A DNA stretch of 64,000 bases from positions 17,657,902 to 17,721,901 of the forward strand of contig CM055076.1 of assembly GCA_029204045.2 (NCBI GenBank), in the 5' to 3' direction. Shown here piece after piece: positions 12,101-23,349 of this stretch (within the stretch, counting starts at the first letter, position 1; the number at the start of each line of letters is the position of its first letter). The position numbers were made by a program, and so were the translations under genes. This stretch comes from Tillandsia leiboldiana. Taxonomy: Eukaryota; Streptophyta; Magnoliopsida; Poales; Bromeliaceae. A model generated the notes under the pieces. It saw only the letters and a program-made list of their open reading frames with translations. It was not told the DNA's origin and searched no databases.

Positions 12101-13125
12101 TCAAAAAAGGAAATCTATGCGTGAAGGTTGCAGAAAAACCAGAAATGCTCCAAGAAATCTCATGATCCATGCAAAATACTGAATATCAAAATTGTATATT
12201 TACCTGTCGTGGAGATCCCCTCCAAATTTCAAATCGAAATTCCACGAAATGAAGCCTGGGGAATTTTTGCACCAAAATGTGACAGTGAAGCTCCGAAAAT
12301 CCAACAATGGTGCTTGTGCTCCAACATGGGAAAAAGATAATCACTGGAGCTCTAATGGCCATCCAAGGCGATGAAGTTGGAGAAGAGGTGTTGGTGAAGC
12401 TCTGCTTGAAGTCCTCCAAAAATCCAAGGTCCAAAGAGAAAGAAGGAGGAAGAAGAAGAAGAAGAAAAAGAAGAAGAAGGAGAAGAAACACAAATATATG
12501 AAGTTCCCCTCTCTCCCTCTCTCCCTGCTGCTACAGGACGGCCCGGCCCGCTCGGCCCGGCGGGCCGGGACACGTGGCGGCCATCCGGGCCGCCACGTCG
12601 CCCGGGACGGGTCGCCCAGATCAAGCCACGCGGCTTGATCCGGGTGGCCGTGGCGCCACCAACGGGCGCGCGCCGCGTGTCCCTCACGCGGGGACCGCGC
12701 TGCGCGCCCACGTGCGCGCGGGGGCGGGCCAACCAAGGCCTGCCACGCGCCCCCGTGGACTGCGCCTTCTGCCCCGGTCCATTGGGGCGCCGCCTCGTGG
12801 CACCCCGGTCCACGGCTCCTCCATGCACCCGAATGACCCCCCGAACTTCAGGTTGCCCGTTTTCGCTCATCCGGACTCCGAAAAATACAACCAAATAGCC
12901 GATTTCCATCGTTTTTCCGCGCTGAATCCAAATACGATGTCCGTTTCGCGCAGAACCACCTCTAAAAATTTACGGGGGCATCCGAACACACCAACTCGAT
13001 CCATTTTTCGCGCTGAGTCCAGTTTTGAAGTCCGATTTGCGCGCAAACACCTCCAACACTCAACAAAAGCCTCCAGAAGCTGTCGAACCCACAGTAATCC
13101 AATCGCGGGAATTTGGGTCCTCACA
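9111..13125 (-). mobile_element. Solo gypsy LTR, 4015 bp, with TSD CTGAT
   Basis: The plus strand begins TGTCACGCC at 9111 and ends GGTCCTCACA at 13125. CTGAT lies on both sides (9106-9110 and 13126-13130), so both ends are exact. Removing the LTR and one TSD rejoins the reading frame of the interrupted ORF, judged by the intact copy at 37680-37720. No gag or pol lies inside, hence a solo LTR. Internal features are the hairpin block (9637-9710), a ~65-bp minisatellite (10550-10740), a donor-like site near 12200, (GAA)n (12444-12486) and a GC-rich block (12530-12800) with CCACGTGG-like motifs. Confidence 0.92.
9637..9710 (-). other. Conserved two-stem hairpin block, copy 3
   Basis: TGAGAACT (9642-9649) pairs with AGTTCTCA (9662-9669). 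AGTGGG (9669-9674) pairs with CCCACT (9700-9705). It is the inverted counterpart of the copy at 8163-8236. Confidence 0.6.
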
Positions 13126-13846
13126 CTGATTGGTCATAACTTGACCTTTCAAGTAATGAGTTCCTCCAGTTTGGACACTCATTCCCAGCACTTCACCAAT
13201 GAGGTGTGGGGTAATGACAAGCTTGGTGTTTCTGACCGTTGTATGAAATTCCCTTGGTCCACCATCAATGTCTTGAAGCTGATTCGCACACATGTAGAAG
13301 GTTCTAATCAGATGCAAACAGTAACCAGAAGTTTCAGGAAATTTACAAAATTGGCGAGAGTCGAGCTCTATCAAATAGGATACCAAAAGCTTCCGATCAT
13401 TCTCCAAGAGCTCCGACATTCACGTGCCTCTCACCTATACATTCCCTGTTTTCAAAATCCTTCATTCTTTCAGAATTGATGTGAACAAACTCTTGCGAAG
13501 GTGGCTCACTAGCAAGTGGCTCTTCGATCTCAATTCCACGAGATCTTCCTCTTTTCCGTGCAACACTCTTTCGCTTCATCGACATTGGTTCCATTGGTGC
13601 TTTTCCTTTTTCTGCAGCAGTTGGTGGAGTCTTCGTTTTTGTAGAAACCGGGGATTTGCCCTTTGACGCGGAAGATGCCTTTGCTGCGGCTTCAGTTAAC
13701 TGTTCCCACTCTTCAGACACTGTCTCCGAGCCATCCAATGGTATGAGGTCGGGTTCTCCCTGATCTTTTCTTGCTCTTTTCAGTTTGTTGGTCACACGAG
13801 TGCTGACCATGGCTGTTATGAACACAATGAACCAGCCAAACATCAT
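13126..13846 (-). pseudogene. SIRE-like extra ORF, 5' part
   Basis: The ATG is at 13846. The protein starts with MMFGWFIVFITAMVS, a short hydrophobic stretch that could be a signal or membrane segment. A basic Lys/Arg and Ser/Ala/Lys-rich linker follows (KTPPTAAEKGKAPM), then RKRGRSRGIEIEEPLA and the start of the folded domain (FENRECIGERHVNV). The frame shifts near 13415 and continues as CKFPETSGYCLHLIRTFYM and TVRNTKLVITPHLIGEVLG. The rest lies beyond the solo LTR, at 8750-9110. The gene lies downstream of copia pol on the same strand, the place where SIRE/Maximus elements carry an envelope-like or additional ORF. Its function is unknown. The start follows a candidate splice acceptor (CTCACAG near 13871). 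Confidence 0.75.
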
Positions 13847-13870
13847 TGTTGCTGAAAATTTGTAAAGTTT

Positions 13871-14258
13871 GTCCTGTGAGCAAGAACTCCAAAACATGGA
13901 AAAAATTGTTTAATTCCGAAAATTTGAAAATTTTTACCTACACAATCCTTACCACATGTAGAAGCTAGGAATCAAGACAATTTTGCAAAAAGAATAGAGA
14001 AAATAGATCAATTTCTCATATCTTGAAAAATCCCAAAAATTGCCCTAAAACTGAAATTTCTGAAATCGAAGCCCAAAAATCCGTTTAGAAAATAAACAAC
14101 AAGCATAGAAACAATTCTTAGGCATCCAGAGTTCAGATTTCAAAAGAAATTTGATCAAAAACCATGCAAAAATGAAATTATAGCATGAAATCCATCACGT
14201 TTTGAAGAACACAAGCAAAAAACTGTGAATGAGATGAGTTTTGATCAAAATACTTACT
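13871..14258 (-). other. Candidate intron before the extra ORF
   Basis: A donor-like CAAGTAAGTATTTT lies near 14258 and an acceptor TTGCTCACAG near 13871. The interval is AT/T-rich, has no coding, and is about 390 nt. The plus-strand copy keeps the same donor (CAAGTAAGTATTTT near 36580) and acceptor (CTGCCCACAG near 36957), so the splice sites are conserved between two elements. Confidence 0.55.
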
Positions 14259-14797
14259 TGGTTTAAGAGAAATCGAGTCAAAAGAGATCCAATAGCTCTT
14301 GGTTCTAGAGAGAGAAACTCAGGAAAGCAAAACCAAAAACATAGAGTGAATGAGAAATCGAAAACCCTTCGTTTTGATTTAAAACCTAGCCGCGGTCCGG
14401 ATCGGATTATGAGTTCAGTCCGGATCGGCTTCGCGCTGAAAATCCCATGGTTCGGGATCCGGACTGAACAATCCAGTCCGTACTGCTTTCAACTTTTTCT
14501 TTAGAAAAATTTGTAAAATTTCTAGAAAATCCAGAAAAAACATGTAAGCATTCTTGCATATCAACTTTATACAAAAAAAATCGTTTCATATGAAAAGAAT
14601 TAGATTATGAGAAATCTATCAATATATCTCAGATAAAGAAACGAAAAATTTATAAAAGTTATATCCTCTAAAGTTGAGCAAATTCAAAAAATCAACCACG
14701 ATCTTATGAGTAACGAATTTATCAAATCATTAATTGAGCAAAGAAAATGAAACACAAAGATCGATAGATGTTTGAAATCCCTAATAAATTAGATAAT
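14259..14797 (-). promoter_or_regulatory. LTR-like leader upstream of the extra ORF
   Basis: It holds two to three copies of a TTCGGGATCCGGACTG-like motif (14390-14480), then an AT-rich TATA-like GGTTTTAAATCAAA near 14380, then the candidate donor. The same TCCGGAC repeats and a TATA box occur in the SIRE LTRs (23890-24125, 39370-39600, 60890-61120). This suggests the extra ORF has its own LTR-derived promoter. That is an inference from layout only. Confidence 0.45.
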
Positions 14798-15190
14798 GCT
14801 ATTGTCACGCCCCGGGGTCGAACTACGACCCGGGCTCGCCAACAGATCCGCCGTCTGCACGGAAACTGCCGTACAGACGAAGCGTCTAACCTGCAAAAGA
14901 GATCTATAGCTATACAAGTATCAGAGCTGAAAGGAACTACTAAAGAAAGAAAACTGAACAACTGAAACACTAAGTAAATAAAAGTCCAAGTACAAAGATC
15001 CGCTAACTCACGAGACATAAGTACAACATCACTGTCTGGTACAAAAGTGGAAACCAAAAAGTACAGGTCACTCTACCTCTGACTCGACAGACTCGGGTAG
15101 GAACTAGTCGGCTACGCCCTTACCTTGGTCTGAAGACTCCGCACGAGCCAAGCCTGGAATAGACGCCTCAAGAACACCTGTCACACGCAG

Positions 15191-15262
15191 CGGGTGTGAG
15201 ATCTACTGCAAAAGCAGATCTCAGTGGGTACCGTCGCCAAAACTCACGGTATGCCCACTAAG
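15191..15262 (-). other. Conserved two-stem hairpin block, copy 4
   Basis: The first stem is TGAGATCT with AGATCTCA. One A-T pair is replaced by T-A relative to the other copies, with pairing kept. The second is AGTGGGTACCGT with ACGGTATGCCCACT, a longer stem than in the other copies. Confidence 0.6.
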
Positions 15263-15280
15263 TCCGCTGGAGGCAAAAAC

Positions 15281-15310
15281 AGATAGATAGATAGATAGAT
15301 AGATAGATAG
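15281..15310. repeat. (AGAT)n microsatellite
   Basis: Seven and a half perfect AGAT units lie inside the LTR at 14803-17602. Confidence 0.95.
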
Positions 15311-16439
15311 TGTATGAATGCTGGAAATGAATCTACCACTATATGCCTCAATGCTATGCTCGAAGGAAACACCATCTAAGAACATATGCTACAATCACCC
15401 GCTCATGTCACCCAATCTCAACGACTGCCACATAGGGTCCAGTCAAGCCTGCGCCTGTCGACTAGGAACGCACCTGCCCACCACCACACATCCACTTGAG
15501 GATGGGATTTACGTGGGGCGTCCTGTCCGACTATCTCAATCTCACTCAAGTAGCCACCTGGTAACTCGGCCAAGGGCGAGTAACCACCTGGTAACTCGGC
15601 CAGGGGTATCCATACATCTACGCGTCCGGAGCATGACCTGAGGGGAGCGACCCCACCGAGTATCAAACATGTCTCAACTGTCTCAGCAAGTGGCATATGC
15701 AGGCTATAATCCACGATCAACCAGATCGGAAAAACTCGAATGCTCAAATGACACTACACACACTCATGTCCAAGTCGGAACAACCTCACTCGACTAAATC
15801 TGATAAACCCCGCTAAATATAAAACAAGGACCATTCATGAATAAAAGGAATTTTCCCCCAGCTTTATAAAATGGTCCGGGAGCAATAAAAATGCTTACTA
15901 AACCAAAGAGGGCATCAAACACTGCCCGGGTTCCCATAGACTTACCACGACTATCTGGGAGTTATCAAATTAAATACTGGTAAAAGAGACACGATACCTT
16001 TGCATTCAGAAGCTTTATAGGCATTCCGTAATTCGGAAGAAAACCAACCCACCTGTGATCAACTGAACAGAAACCGCGCGCCCAACGGATGTCCCGAAGC
16101 TATCTCACAGCTCCACACGGCAAAACACGCACAACCGGCCACGTGGAAAGCTAAAACTGCGCTAAGCTGCGAGAAAAGAGGAAAACAGGGATCAGACCAC
16201 ACGCGGCCAAAACCGTGCTCTCAACGGCGAAAAGAACCCCTCAGACGACGAAAAACATCGCGCGCCGCGCGGAAAAACTGATCGCGCAAGAGCGGCGGCG
16301 CGTCGCCGAGCCGCAGCTTGCGCGACAAGACGCGGCGCAGCCGCTCGGCTCCAAAAACGAGCCGCGCGGCGCTGGCCTAGCCGCGCGGCACCCTGCAGCC
16401 TGCGCGCGCCCTGCGCGCGGACCTGCGCGCGGGCGCAGC

Positions 16440-16920
16440 GCCGCGCGCGGCCAGCGCGGGGCTCGCGGTGCTGCGCGCGCCCAGCGCGCGGCCCGCAGCA
16501 CCTGGCGTGGCCCGCGCGGGGCCCGCGGCGCTGCGCGCGGCCCGCAGCACCGCGCGTGGCTCGCGCGGGGCCCGCGGTGCTGCTTGCGCCCTGCGCGCGG
16601 CCCGCAGCACCGTGCGGGACCCGCGGTGCTGCGCGCGGCCCGCAGCACCGCGCGGGGCCCTCGGTGCTGCGCGCACCCTGCACGCGGCCCGCAGCACTGC
16701 GCGTGGCCCGCGCGGGGCCCGCGGTGCTGCGCGCACCCTGCGCGCGGCCCGCAGCACCGCGAGTGGCCCGCGCGGGGCCCGCGGTGCTGCCCGCGCCCTG
16801 CGCGCGGCCCGCAGCACCGCGCATGGCCCGCATGGGGCCCGCGGTGCTGCGCGCGGCCCGCGGCACCGCGCGTGGCCCGCGCGGGGCCCGCGGTGCTGCG
16901 CGCGCACTGCGCGCCGCCCT
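16440..16920. repeat. GC-rich 60-bp tandem array in LTR
   Basis: About eight diverged units of 60 bp consist of GCGCGC runs, GCCCGCAGCACCG and GGGCCCGCGGTGCTG. Alternating CG tracts could adopt Z-form or hairpin structures. The array lies where the other LTRs have their GC-rich promoter-proximal block. Confidence 0.85.
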
Positions 16921-17607
16921 TTGCGCGCGCGCGGCTCATGCAGCTACCGCCCGGCATCGGACAACCAGTCCGCACTGCCTCACCAACAGGAAAAGAAAGA
17001 AAAATAAAAACCCAAAAAAAAATCCCAAGTTCGCAATAAAATAATAATAAAATAATAACCAACCTCGACGAGGCTCGCCACGCCCTCGCTCGGCTCCACG
17101 CCCTCGCTCGGAGAGAAAAAAGCACAAGAACACCTTTCTTTAAACTCTTCTTCTTCCTCCTTCCTTCTCCCTCTTCCTCTGCTTCACACCCAGCTAACAG
17201 AAGCCCACTAAATCCCTTGGAGAAGAGAATGGTGAGGTGGCGATAAGGGTAAGCTGCTTAAATAAGCAAAAGCAAAATTAATTAAGGGCTTAATTAATTC
17301 CACCTACCAACCCACCTACCATTAATTAAAATCCCCTCCAACTCCTCTGCCAATCAGCACCCTCACAGCTACACATAAAAAGAAACCAAGTCTCAAATAA
17401 ACCCCCTTTTTCAAATAAAAAAAAGAATAAAATAATCCAAAAGTGCCAACGATAACTCACTTTTTGACTTCGGCCCCTCCGCCGCAATCCGGAACCTCCC
17501 GAACTCCGCTGTAATCTGAAAATACACATGCTCACGGCTTTTCCCACCCGAAAAGCCCACCTGCAGAGTCGGTAAGCTCAAACTGAAAACCGGCATACTA
17601 CGGCTAT

Positions 17608-18218
17608 CTAGTCAATATGCGTTAGGGAGTGGCTCTTTGAGTATCTTTCAATTTGAAATCCCACCTTATACCAACCATGGAATTTGACAGAGTCAAGTAT
17701 TCCAAAAAGCATTTTATCAAATAAACAAGAACACCATGCTTGGTAAAACATGTGGTAGCTGCACACAGTACTCGGACGACCGAGGTTGTAGCTCTTTCCT
17801 CCATGTGGTGGTAGTTTTCACACTCAACTAAGGGATGTAACTCTTTCCACATCTTTTTGAGCATGAAACATTAACAACTCCCCCTCAATTGACTATCAAT
17901 TATAAAAGATATTCAGTATTCAACCGACCATTGATCTCGTGTTCATACTTATTTCAATATCAAATAAGATAAAGACAATACCAAGAGATCATTGAATGAG
18001 GGATTGACTTTGATCAATTAAAGATGACATAATTGATATAAATGATCATTGCATCAAAAGAGTTATAATGATATCAAAATGATAACAAATTTCTCAAAAT
18101 ATGAAAGGATGCAATTAAGTCAATATTACTAATGCTCAGTTAATATTCTATTGTACAAATAAAAAGAACAAAAATACAAAACAAAACTTAACCTAAGCAA
18201 TGGTTCAAAAAAAAAAAG
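17608..18218 (-). other. Spacer between copia pol and extra ORF, with internal polypurine site
   Basis: No coding is seen. The minus strand has TTGAGGGGGAGTTG (17875-17888) followed at once by TGTTAATG. This matches the layout of the true polypurine tract/LTR junctions in the sister elements (GGGGAGAT then TGTTGAGG at 39151-39166; GGGGGAGAT then TGTTACGG near 61441). A ~250-bp stretch follows (17630-17870) that is shared with 62440-62660, with paired CCACATGTGG-like motifs. Confidence 0.5.
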
Positions 18219-21200
18219 TTATTTCAAAGAAAGCATACCAATTGCTTTTCGCAAATGAATAAAACATTTTTGATCCAAAGGTTTTGTCAAAATATCGGCT
18301 AATTGATAATCAGTTGAAACATAAGCAATTTGCAAAGTACTTGATTCAACTAGCTCTCTTAAATAATGATATCTAAGCTCAATGTGTTTTGTTCTAGAGT
18401 GCAACACAGGGTTTTTAGAAATGTTAATGGCACTAGTGTTGTCACACAAAATAGTTGCCGAGGTCGCAGGGATGCGGAAGTCACTCAATACACTCTTCAT
18501 CCAAATCAATTGAGTTGAGCAACTTCCCGCTGAAATGTATTCCACCTCGGCAGTAGAGAGAGCAATACAGTTTTACTTTTTACTATGCCATGCAACAAGA
18601 CAATGGCCAAGATAAAAACATGCATCACTCGTGCTCTTTCGATCATCCACTGATCCAGCCCAATCGGCATCCGAATATCCTATAATATCGAGAGATGTGC
18701 CCATAGGATACCAAATTCTGAAATTGATTGTACCTTTGATGTACCGAATGATCCTTTTTACCGCTTTCAGGTGAATTTCCTTCGGTGCTGATTGATATCT
18801 CGCGCAAATCCCAACACTGAAGGAAATATCCGGGCGACTGGCAGTAAGGTAGAGTAAACTTCCAATCATACTTTGATACAGTTTCTCGTCTACTTTTTCT
18901 CCGTGAGATTCACTACCAAATCCCTTATTACTTGTTCCCATAGGAGTCGGATAGTCTTTAGAACCTTCCAATCCGAATTTCCCTTCGCATACTTGGATTG
19001 ACACAAATGAATTCCATCATTGCTTTGCTTAACCTGCAATCCAAGAAAATAAGTAAGCTCACCCATCAAGGACATCTCATATTCGCTTTCCATTGTTTCG
19101 GCGAATTTTGAAGCATCGTTGTTTCTCGTAGCTCCAAACACAATGTCATCCACATAGATTTGAGCCACAATGAAGTTATCTTGAGAATGCTTCACAAAGA
19201 GTGTCCGATCGGCTCCCCCTCGAGTATAGCCTTTTTCCAAAAGATGTTTAGTCAATCTTTCGTACCATGCTCGCGGTGCTTGTTTTAGTCCGTAAAGAGC
19301 CTTTTTCAGTCGAAAGACATGGTTTGGAAGTTTATGATCAATGAAACCTTTCGGTTGAGCCACATAAACTTCTTCGTTTAGAAAACCACTTAAAAATGCG
19401 CTCTTAACGTCCATTTGAAAAAGCTTAATTTTGAAATGACAAGCAATAGCGAAAAGGATACGAATGGACTCGAGACGGGCAACTGAGGCGAATGTCTCAT
19501 CAAAGTCTATTCTTTCAATTTGTGAGTAGCCCTGAGCAACCAACCGTGCTTTGTTTCTCACAATGGTACCGTCTTCATTTTTCTTGTTCTTGAAAATCCA
19601 TTTAGTACCGATAATGTTTTGTTTCTTTGGGGGCTTCGTCAATTCCCAGACTTTGTTCCTTTCAAATTGATTGAGCTCTTCTTGCATTGCTTCAATCCAA
19701 TAGTCATCTTGAAGAGCTTCATCAATATTCTTTGGTTCGATCATGGAGACATAACATGCAACTCCACATTCCAATTGTCTCCGAGTTCTAACTCCTTCTT
19801 GAGGATCTCCAATAATATTTGTTCCGGGATGGTCCTTGGAGATACGAAGCGTTTGAGGTAAAGGAGTACTCGGGGAAATATGTGATGAATCCTGCACATT
19901 AGATGAACTAGAAGAACCATTAGATGCATCTAAATTTTCAGAAGATTTATCATGCAAATATGCAATATCATTAACAGGAGATTCATCGTCAAGAGACATA
20001 TCAAGAGTAGATTTATCAGACGAAAAATGAAAAGCTTTATCTACTTTAACATTTATAGATTCTATCATCGTTTTAGATTCAAGATTGTATACTCGATATG
20101 CTCTACTATTCGTAGAATAACCGATAAAAATTCCTTCGTCACAACGAGAGTCGAATTTTCCAAGATTTTCACGATCGCGCAAAATGTAGCAACGACTCCC
20201 GAAGATGCGAAAATACTTGATATTAGGTTTTCTACTAAACCATAGTTCATATGGAGTGTTTAACGTTCCCGGGCGCAAATAAATACGATTGATCACATAG
20301 ACCGCGGTGTTAACTGCTTCAGCCCAAAAATATAAAGGGAGTTTCCGGCTATGAAGCATAACACGCGCCATCTCTTGTACAACTCTATTTTTGCGCTCGA
20401 TTATACCGTTCTGTTGCGGTGTATAAGGTGCATAGAATTCATGTTTTATGCAGTTTGAAGAGCAAAAATCAATGAATTTTGAATTAATGAATTCTCCACC
20501 TCTATCACTCCGAACACGAACGATATTTTCATTCTTCTCAATCATAATACGATGACAAATCGCATGAAAATAGTCGAAAGTATCTGCTTTCTCTTTTAAA
20601 AATGCTACCCATGAATATCTAGAGAAATCATCAACAAAAAAAAAATTGTACCATTTACCTCCCAGGCTTGGTTGACGGGTTGGCCCCATTAAATCCATAT
20701 GCAATAATTCTAGTGGTAGTTTGGTTCCCACATGGTTCAAGTTCCGATGCGTGGATCTGGATTGTTTTCCCTTTTGACAACCTCCACACACAATGTTTTC
20801 TTTAAAAATCAATTTAGGAACACCTCTAACCACGTCTTTGTTAGATATTCTAGATAGTTCCTTAAAATTTATGTGACCTAGTCTTTCATGCCAAAGAGTT
20901 TCATTGTCAAGTGACACTAGGTTACAATGATCTAGAGAATTATTAGGAACTACATAGCAATTATTTTGAGATCTAACCCCTTTCAAAATGAATGAATGGT
21001 TTTCGTCAGTTACAATACATTCAACAGAAGAGAAATTAACTGAAAAACCATCATCACACAATTGGCTAATGCTTATGAGGTTAGTCTTAAGGCCTTCAAC
21101 AAATAACACATTGTTCAAAATCGGGCCATCTGGAATTGTGATTGTTCATTTTCCAACTATTTTTGAAGATCGTCCATCTCTGAAAACAACAAGTCCTCTG

Positions 21201-21568
21201 GAGGTTTTCTCAAACGATTTAAAATAGTTTTTATCTCCGATCATGTGCCGTGAGCAACCACTATCCAAATACCAAGACGTATTGTCATACGCATGTAGTG
21301 ATGTGTGAATGACAAGACAAGGGAAGAGTTCACCTTTGCGCACCCAAACCTTGCGAGTTTTGGAATACGTCGGCAATGATCGTGAAGTTGAGCTCCTTGG
21401 TGAACGCGTCTTGTTCGGCTGCGCTTTTCTTTGATTTCCATGACAATATTGTCTTGAGGAATGTACTACCATTATTCTTGACCTTTGGTTGATTTCTTCT
21501 TGAATTCCGGTCTCTATTCTTGATGGTAGTTGATGCAAGTAGTGCTTGATTCGTTCGTTTTGCTCCAT
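18219..21568 (-). pseudogene. pol: Ty1/copia Pol (protease, integrase, RT, RNase H), broken
   Basis: Domains in order: protease with WYLDSGCSRHM near 21265; pre-integrase zinc finger ([16 protein letters not shown]); integrase core with all three acidic positions present ([19 protein letters not shown]); RT with [23 protein letters not shown] and YVDDIVFG; RNase H with YSDADWAG, DNTSAINISKNP and YQLADILTKP. The stretch 18890-21118 is one open frame of 742 codons. Breaks are a nonsense TGA at 21146-21148, a frameshift around 18940-19000, and a TAA at 18573-18575 where CAA is expected. The gene would have made the element's cDNA-synthesis and integration machinery. It cannot be expressed whole as it stands. 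Confidence 0.93.
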
Positions 21569-23318
21569 ACTTGCAATTTGGTCTTATGTGCCCTGCAAAA
21601 CCACAATGATAACATACCTTGGTAAAAGTTGAACCCGAAGAAGGTGAGGTAGGCTTGTCAACGTTGGCTACGATGATTTTTGTCGGAGGAGGAGCAACCG
21701 ACTGTGGCACAAACTTTGTACTGCTCGAACTTGGATACTCACCAGTTCGATCGTATCCAAGGCCCAAACGATTTGTTTGACCAAGACCAAGCAACTTATC
21801 CAACTTGCTCCTTCCTGATGTAAATCGCTTCTAGTCTTCTTTAAGTTGGAATATGGTCTTCGTCATCTCCATTTTTTCTTGCCGAGCCTCGGAATAGTGC
21901 TTCAAGAAGTAATTAGCTTTATCCACCAATTTGATATGTTCCTTCTCGAAATGCTCGTTCTTCTCTTGAAGGGAAACATTTATTTTAATCAAATTATCCC
22001 TTTTCTCTTCAAGAGCGGTTGAGAGAGAAGTTGTCTTTTTAGATTGTTCTTCAAGATCCCACAACCTTCTTCTCAAACTTTTATTTTGCTTCGCCAATTT
22101 CTTAGAATCCTTTAACAATTTATGGTAGGCAAAAACAAAGTCTTCACCTTCGGAGTCGCTTGGTTTATCATCCGATGCAGTTTTTCTATTTTGGGATGAG
22201 ATGGATAACGAACCGGTGGTCGATGAAAAACACACGAAAGGTGAAGTTGTGGACGCAATAAATGCTGTGGCGTTGTTATCCTCATCACTAGAAGATGACT
22301 CATCAGAAGAGGAAGAGTCATCCCACGTGACGGCTTGCATAGCCTTCTTCTTTGACGGATTCTTGTTGGGACACTCCGTTGAGATATGGCCAAAACCTCT
22401 ACATTTGAAGCATTGGATTTGTCCCTCGGTATTCTTCTTGTCATTTGAAGAACCCTTTTGCTTTCTTGATTTAAAGCTTGAAAATCCTTTGCCTTTCTTG
22501 GACTTAACAAAGGATGATGGTTTGCTTGAATTTTCCCTTCGAAAGCTTCGGCGAAATTTTCTTGTCAAGAATGCAAGCTGCTTCTCGAAATCCTCCATAG
22601 ATAAATTATCATCAGCGTCTTCTTCCTTTGTTGATTTCAATGCAAAACTGAAGACTTACAAGAAGAGGAAGGCTTTCCAGAATAATAGTTAGTAGGAAAA
22701 GTCATTTCATAAGTTTGAAGTGCACCAACTAATTCTTCTACTTTGATTTCGTCCGGGTGTTTTACTGTTTCAATGGCTGCAACCTTAGGGCGAAACCTTT
22801 CGGGAAGAGTTCTCAAAATTTTTCTTACAACTTTCGATTCTAGAATTTTCTCTCCCAAGTTAGCACATGTATTCACGATGTCTTGTAATTGTGGTCTGTG
22901 AAAGATTCATTTTCTGCCATATGTATTGAATCAAATTTGCTCGTAAGCATCTGCAGTTTTTGAATCTTCACTAAACTTGTACCCTCATGTGTAACTTGTA
23001 GAGTATCCCAGATTTCTTTCGCGGTCTCACATGCCGAGACGCGAGAAAACTCAGTTTGAGACAAGGCATTAAATAAAGCGTTAATTCCCTTGCCGTTGTA
23101 AGAAGATGCATCAATCTCTTCTTGGTCCATTTCGACCTAGGTTTGATGGTGAGAACATCATCGGCAATAATCTCAGTAGGATTTGTCCATCCAAACTCAA
23201 TTGATTGCCATACTCGTTCATCGATGGAAATCAAGAACACTCTCATGAGTACTTTCCAGTAGGCATAATTTGTTCCATCGAAGAACGGTGGTCTATTGAT
23301 GTTTCCACCTTCAACCAT
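21330..23318 (-). pseudogene. gag: Ty1/copia Gag, broken
   Basis: It starts MVEGGNINRPPFFDGTNYAYW, the usual copia Gag opening (DUF4219/UBN2 type), 17 nt after the PBS. Then come ETAKEIWDTLQVTHEG, the RKILRTLPERFRPKVAAIE helix region and a basic Lys/Ser stretch. The first knuckle is CFKCRGFGHISTEC, followed by an acidic Ser/Asp tract, a long coiled coil (about residues 180-270 of that piece) and the second knuckle CYHCGFAGHIRPNC. At least four frameshifts (near 23140, 22880, 22640 and 21400) and a TAG at 21831-21833 break the frame. Gag would form the virus-like particle. Its C-terminal half is homologous to the gag piece at 63077-64000. Confidence 0.9.
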
Positions 23319-23335
23319 GTTACAACCTTATTCCC

Positions 23336-23347
23336 GCTCTGATACCA
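23336..23347 (-). other. Primer binding site of copia element
   Basis: Minus strand reads TGGTATCAGAGC, two bases from the LTR end (23350), matching the initiator tRNA-Met 3' end. Confidence 0.92.
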
Positions 23348-23349
23348 CT

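Larger units (their letters stand above)
14803..17602 (-). mobile_element. Solo gypsy LTR, 2800 bp, with TSD GCTAT
   Basis: The plus strand starts TGTCACGCCCC at 14803. GCTAT precedes it (14798-14802) and also follows at 17603-17607. The flanks rejoin into sequence colinear with 36010-36060 of the plus-strand SIRE copy, confirming both edges. The right end reads ...ACTACG rather than CA, so one terminal base appears changed. It carries the hairpin block (15191-15262), an (AGAT)n tract, a GC-rich 60-bp tandem array (16440-16920) and a donor-like site near 17565. No coding sequence is present; the long GC-rich frames here are artefacts of the repeat. Confidence 0.88.

Noticed and set aside
12341..13479. 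Frames of 130-300 codons in the end of the solo LTR
   Set aside because: They cross the exact LTR boundary at 13125 and mix LTR DNA with the antisense of the extra ORF.
16192..17125. Long overlapping open frames on both strands in the GC-rich stretch
   Set aside because: They come from the 60-bp GC tandem array in an LTR, are Ala/Arg/Pro repeats in every frame, and show no domain.
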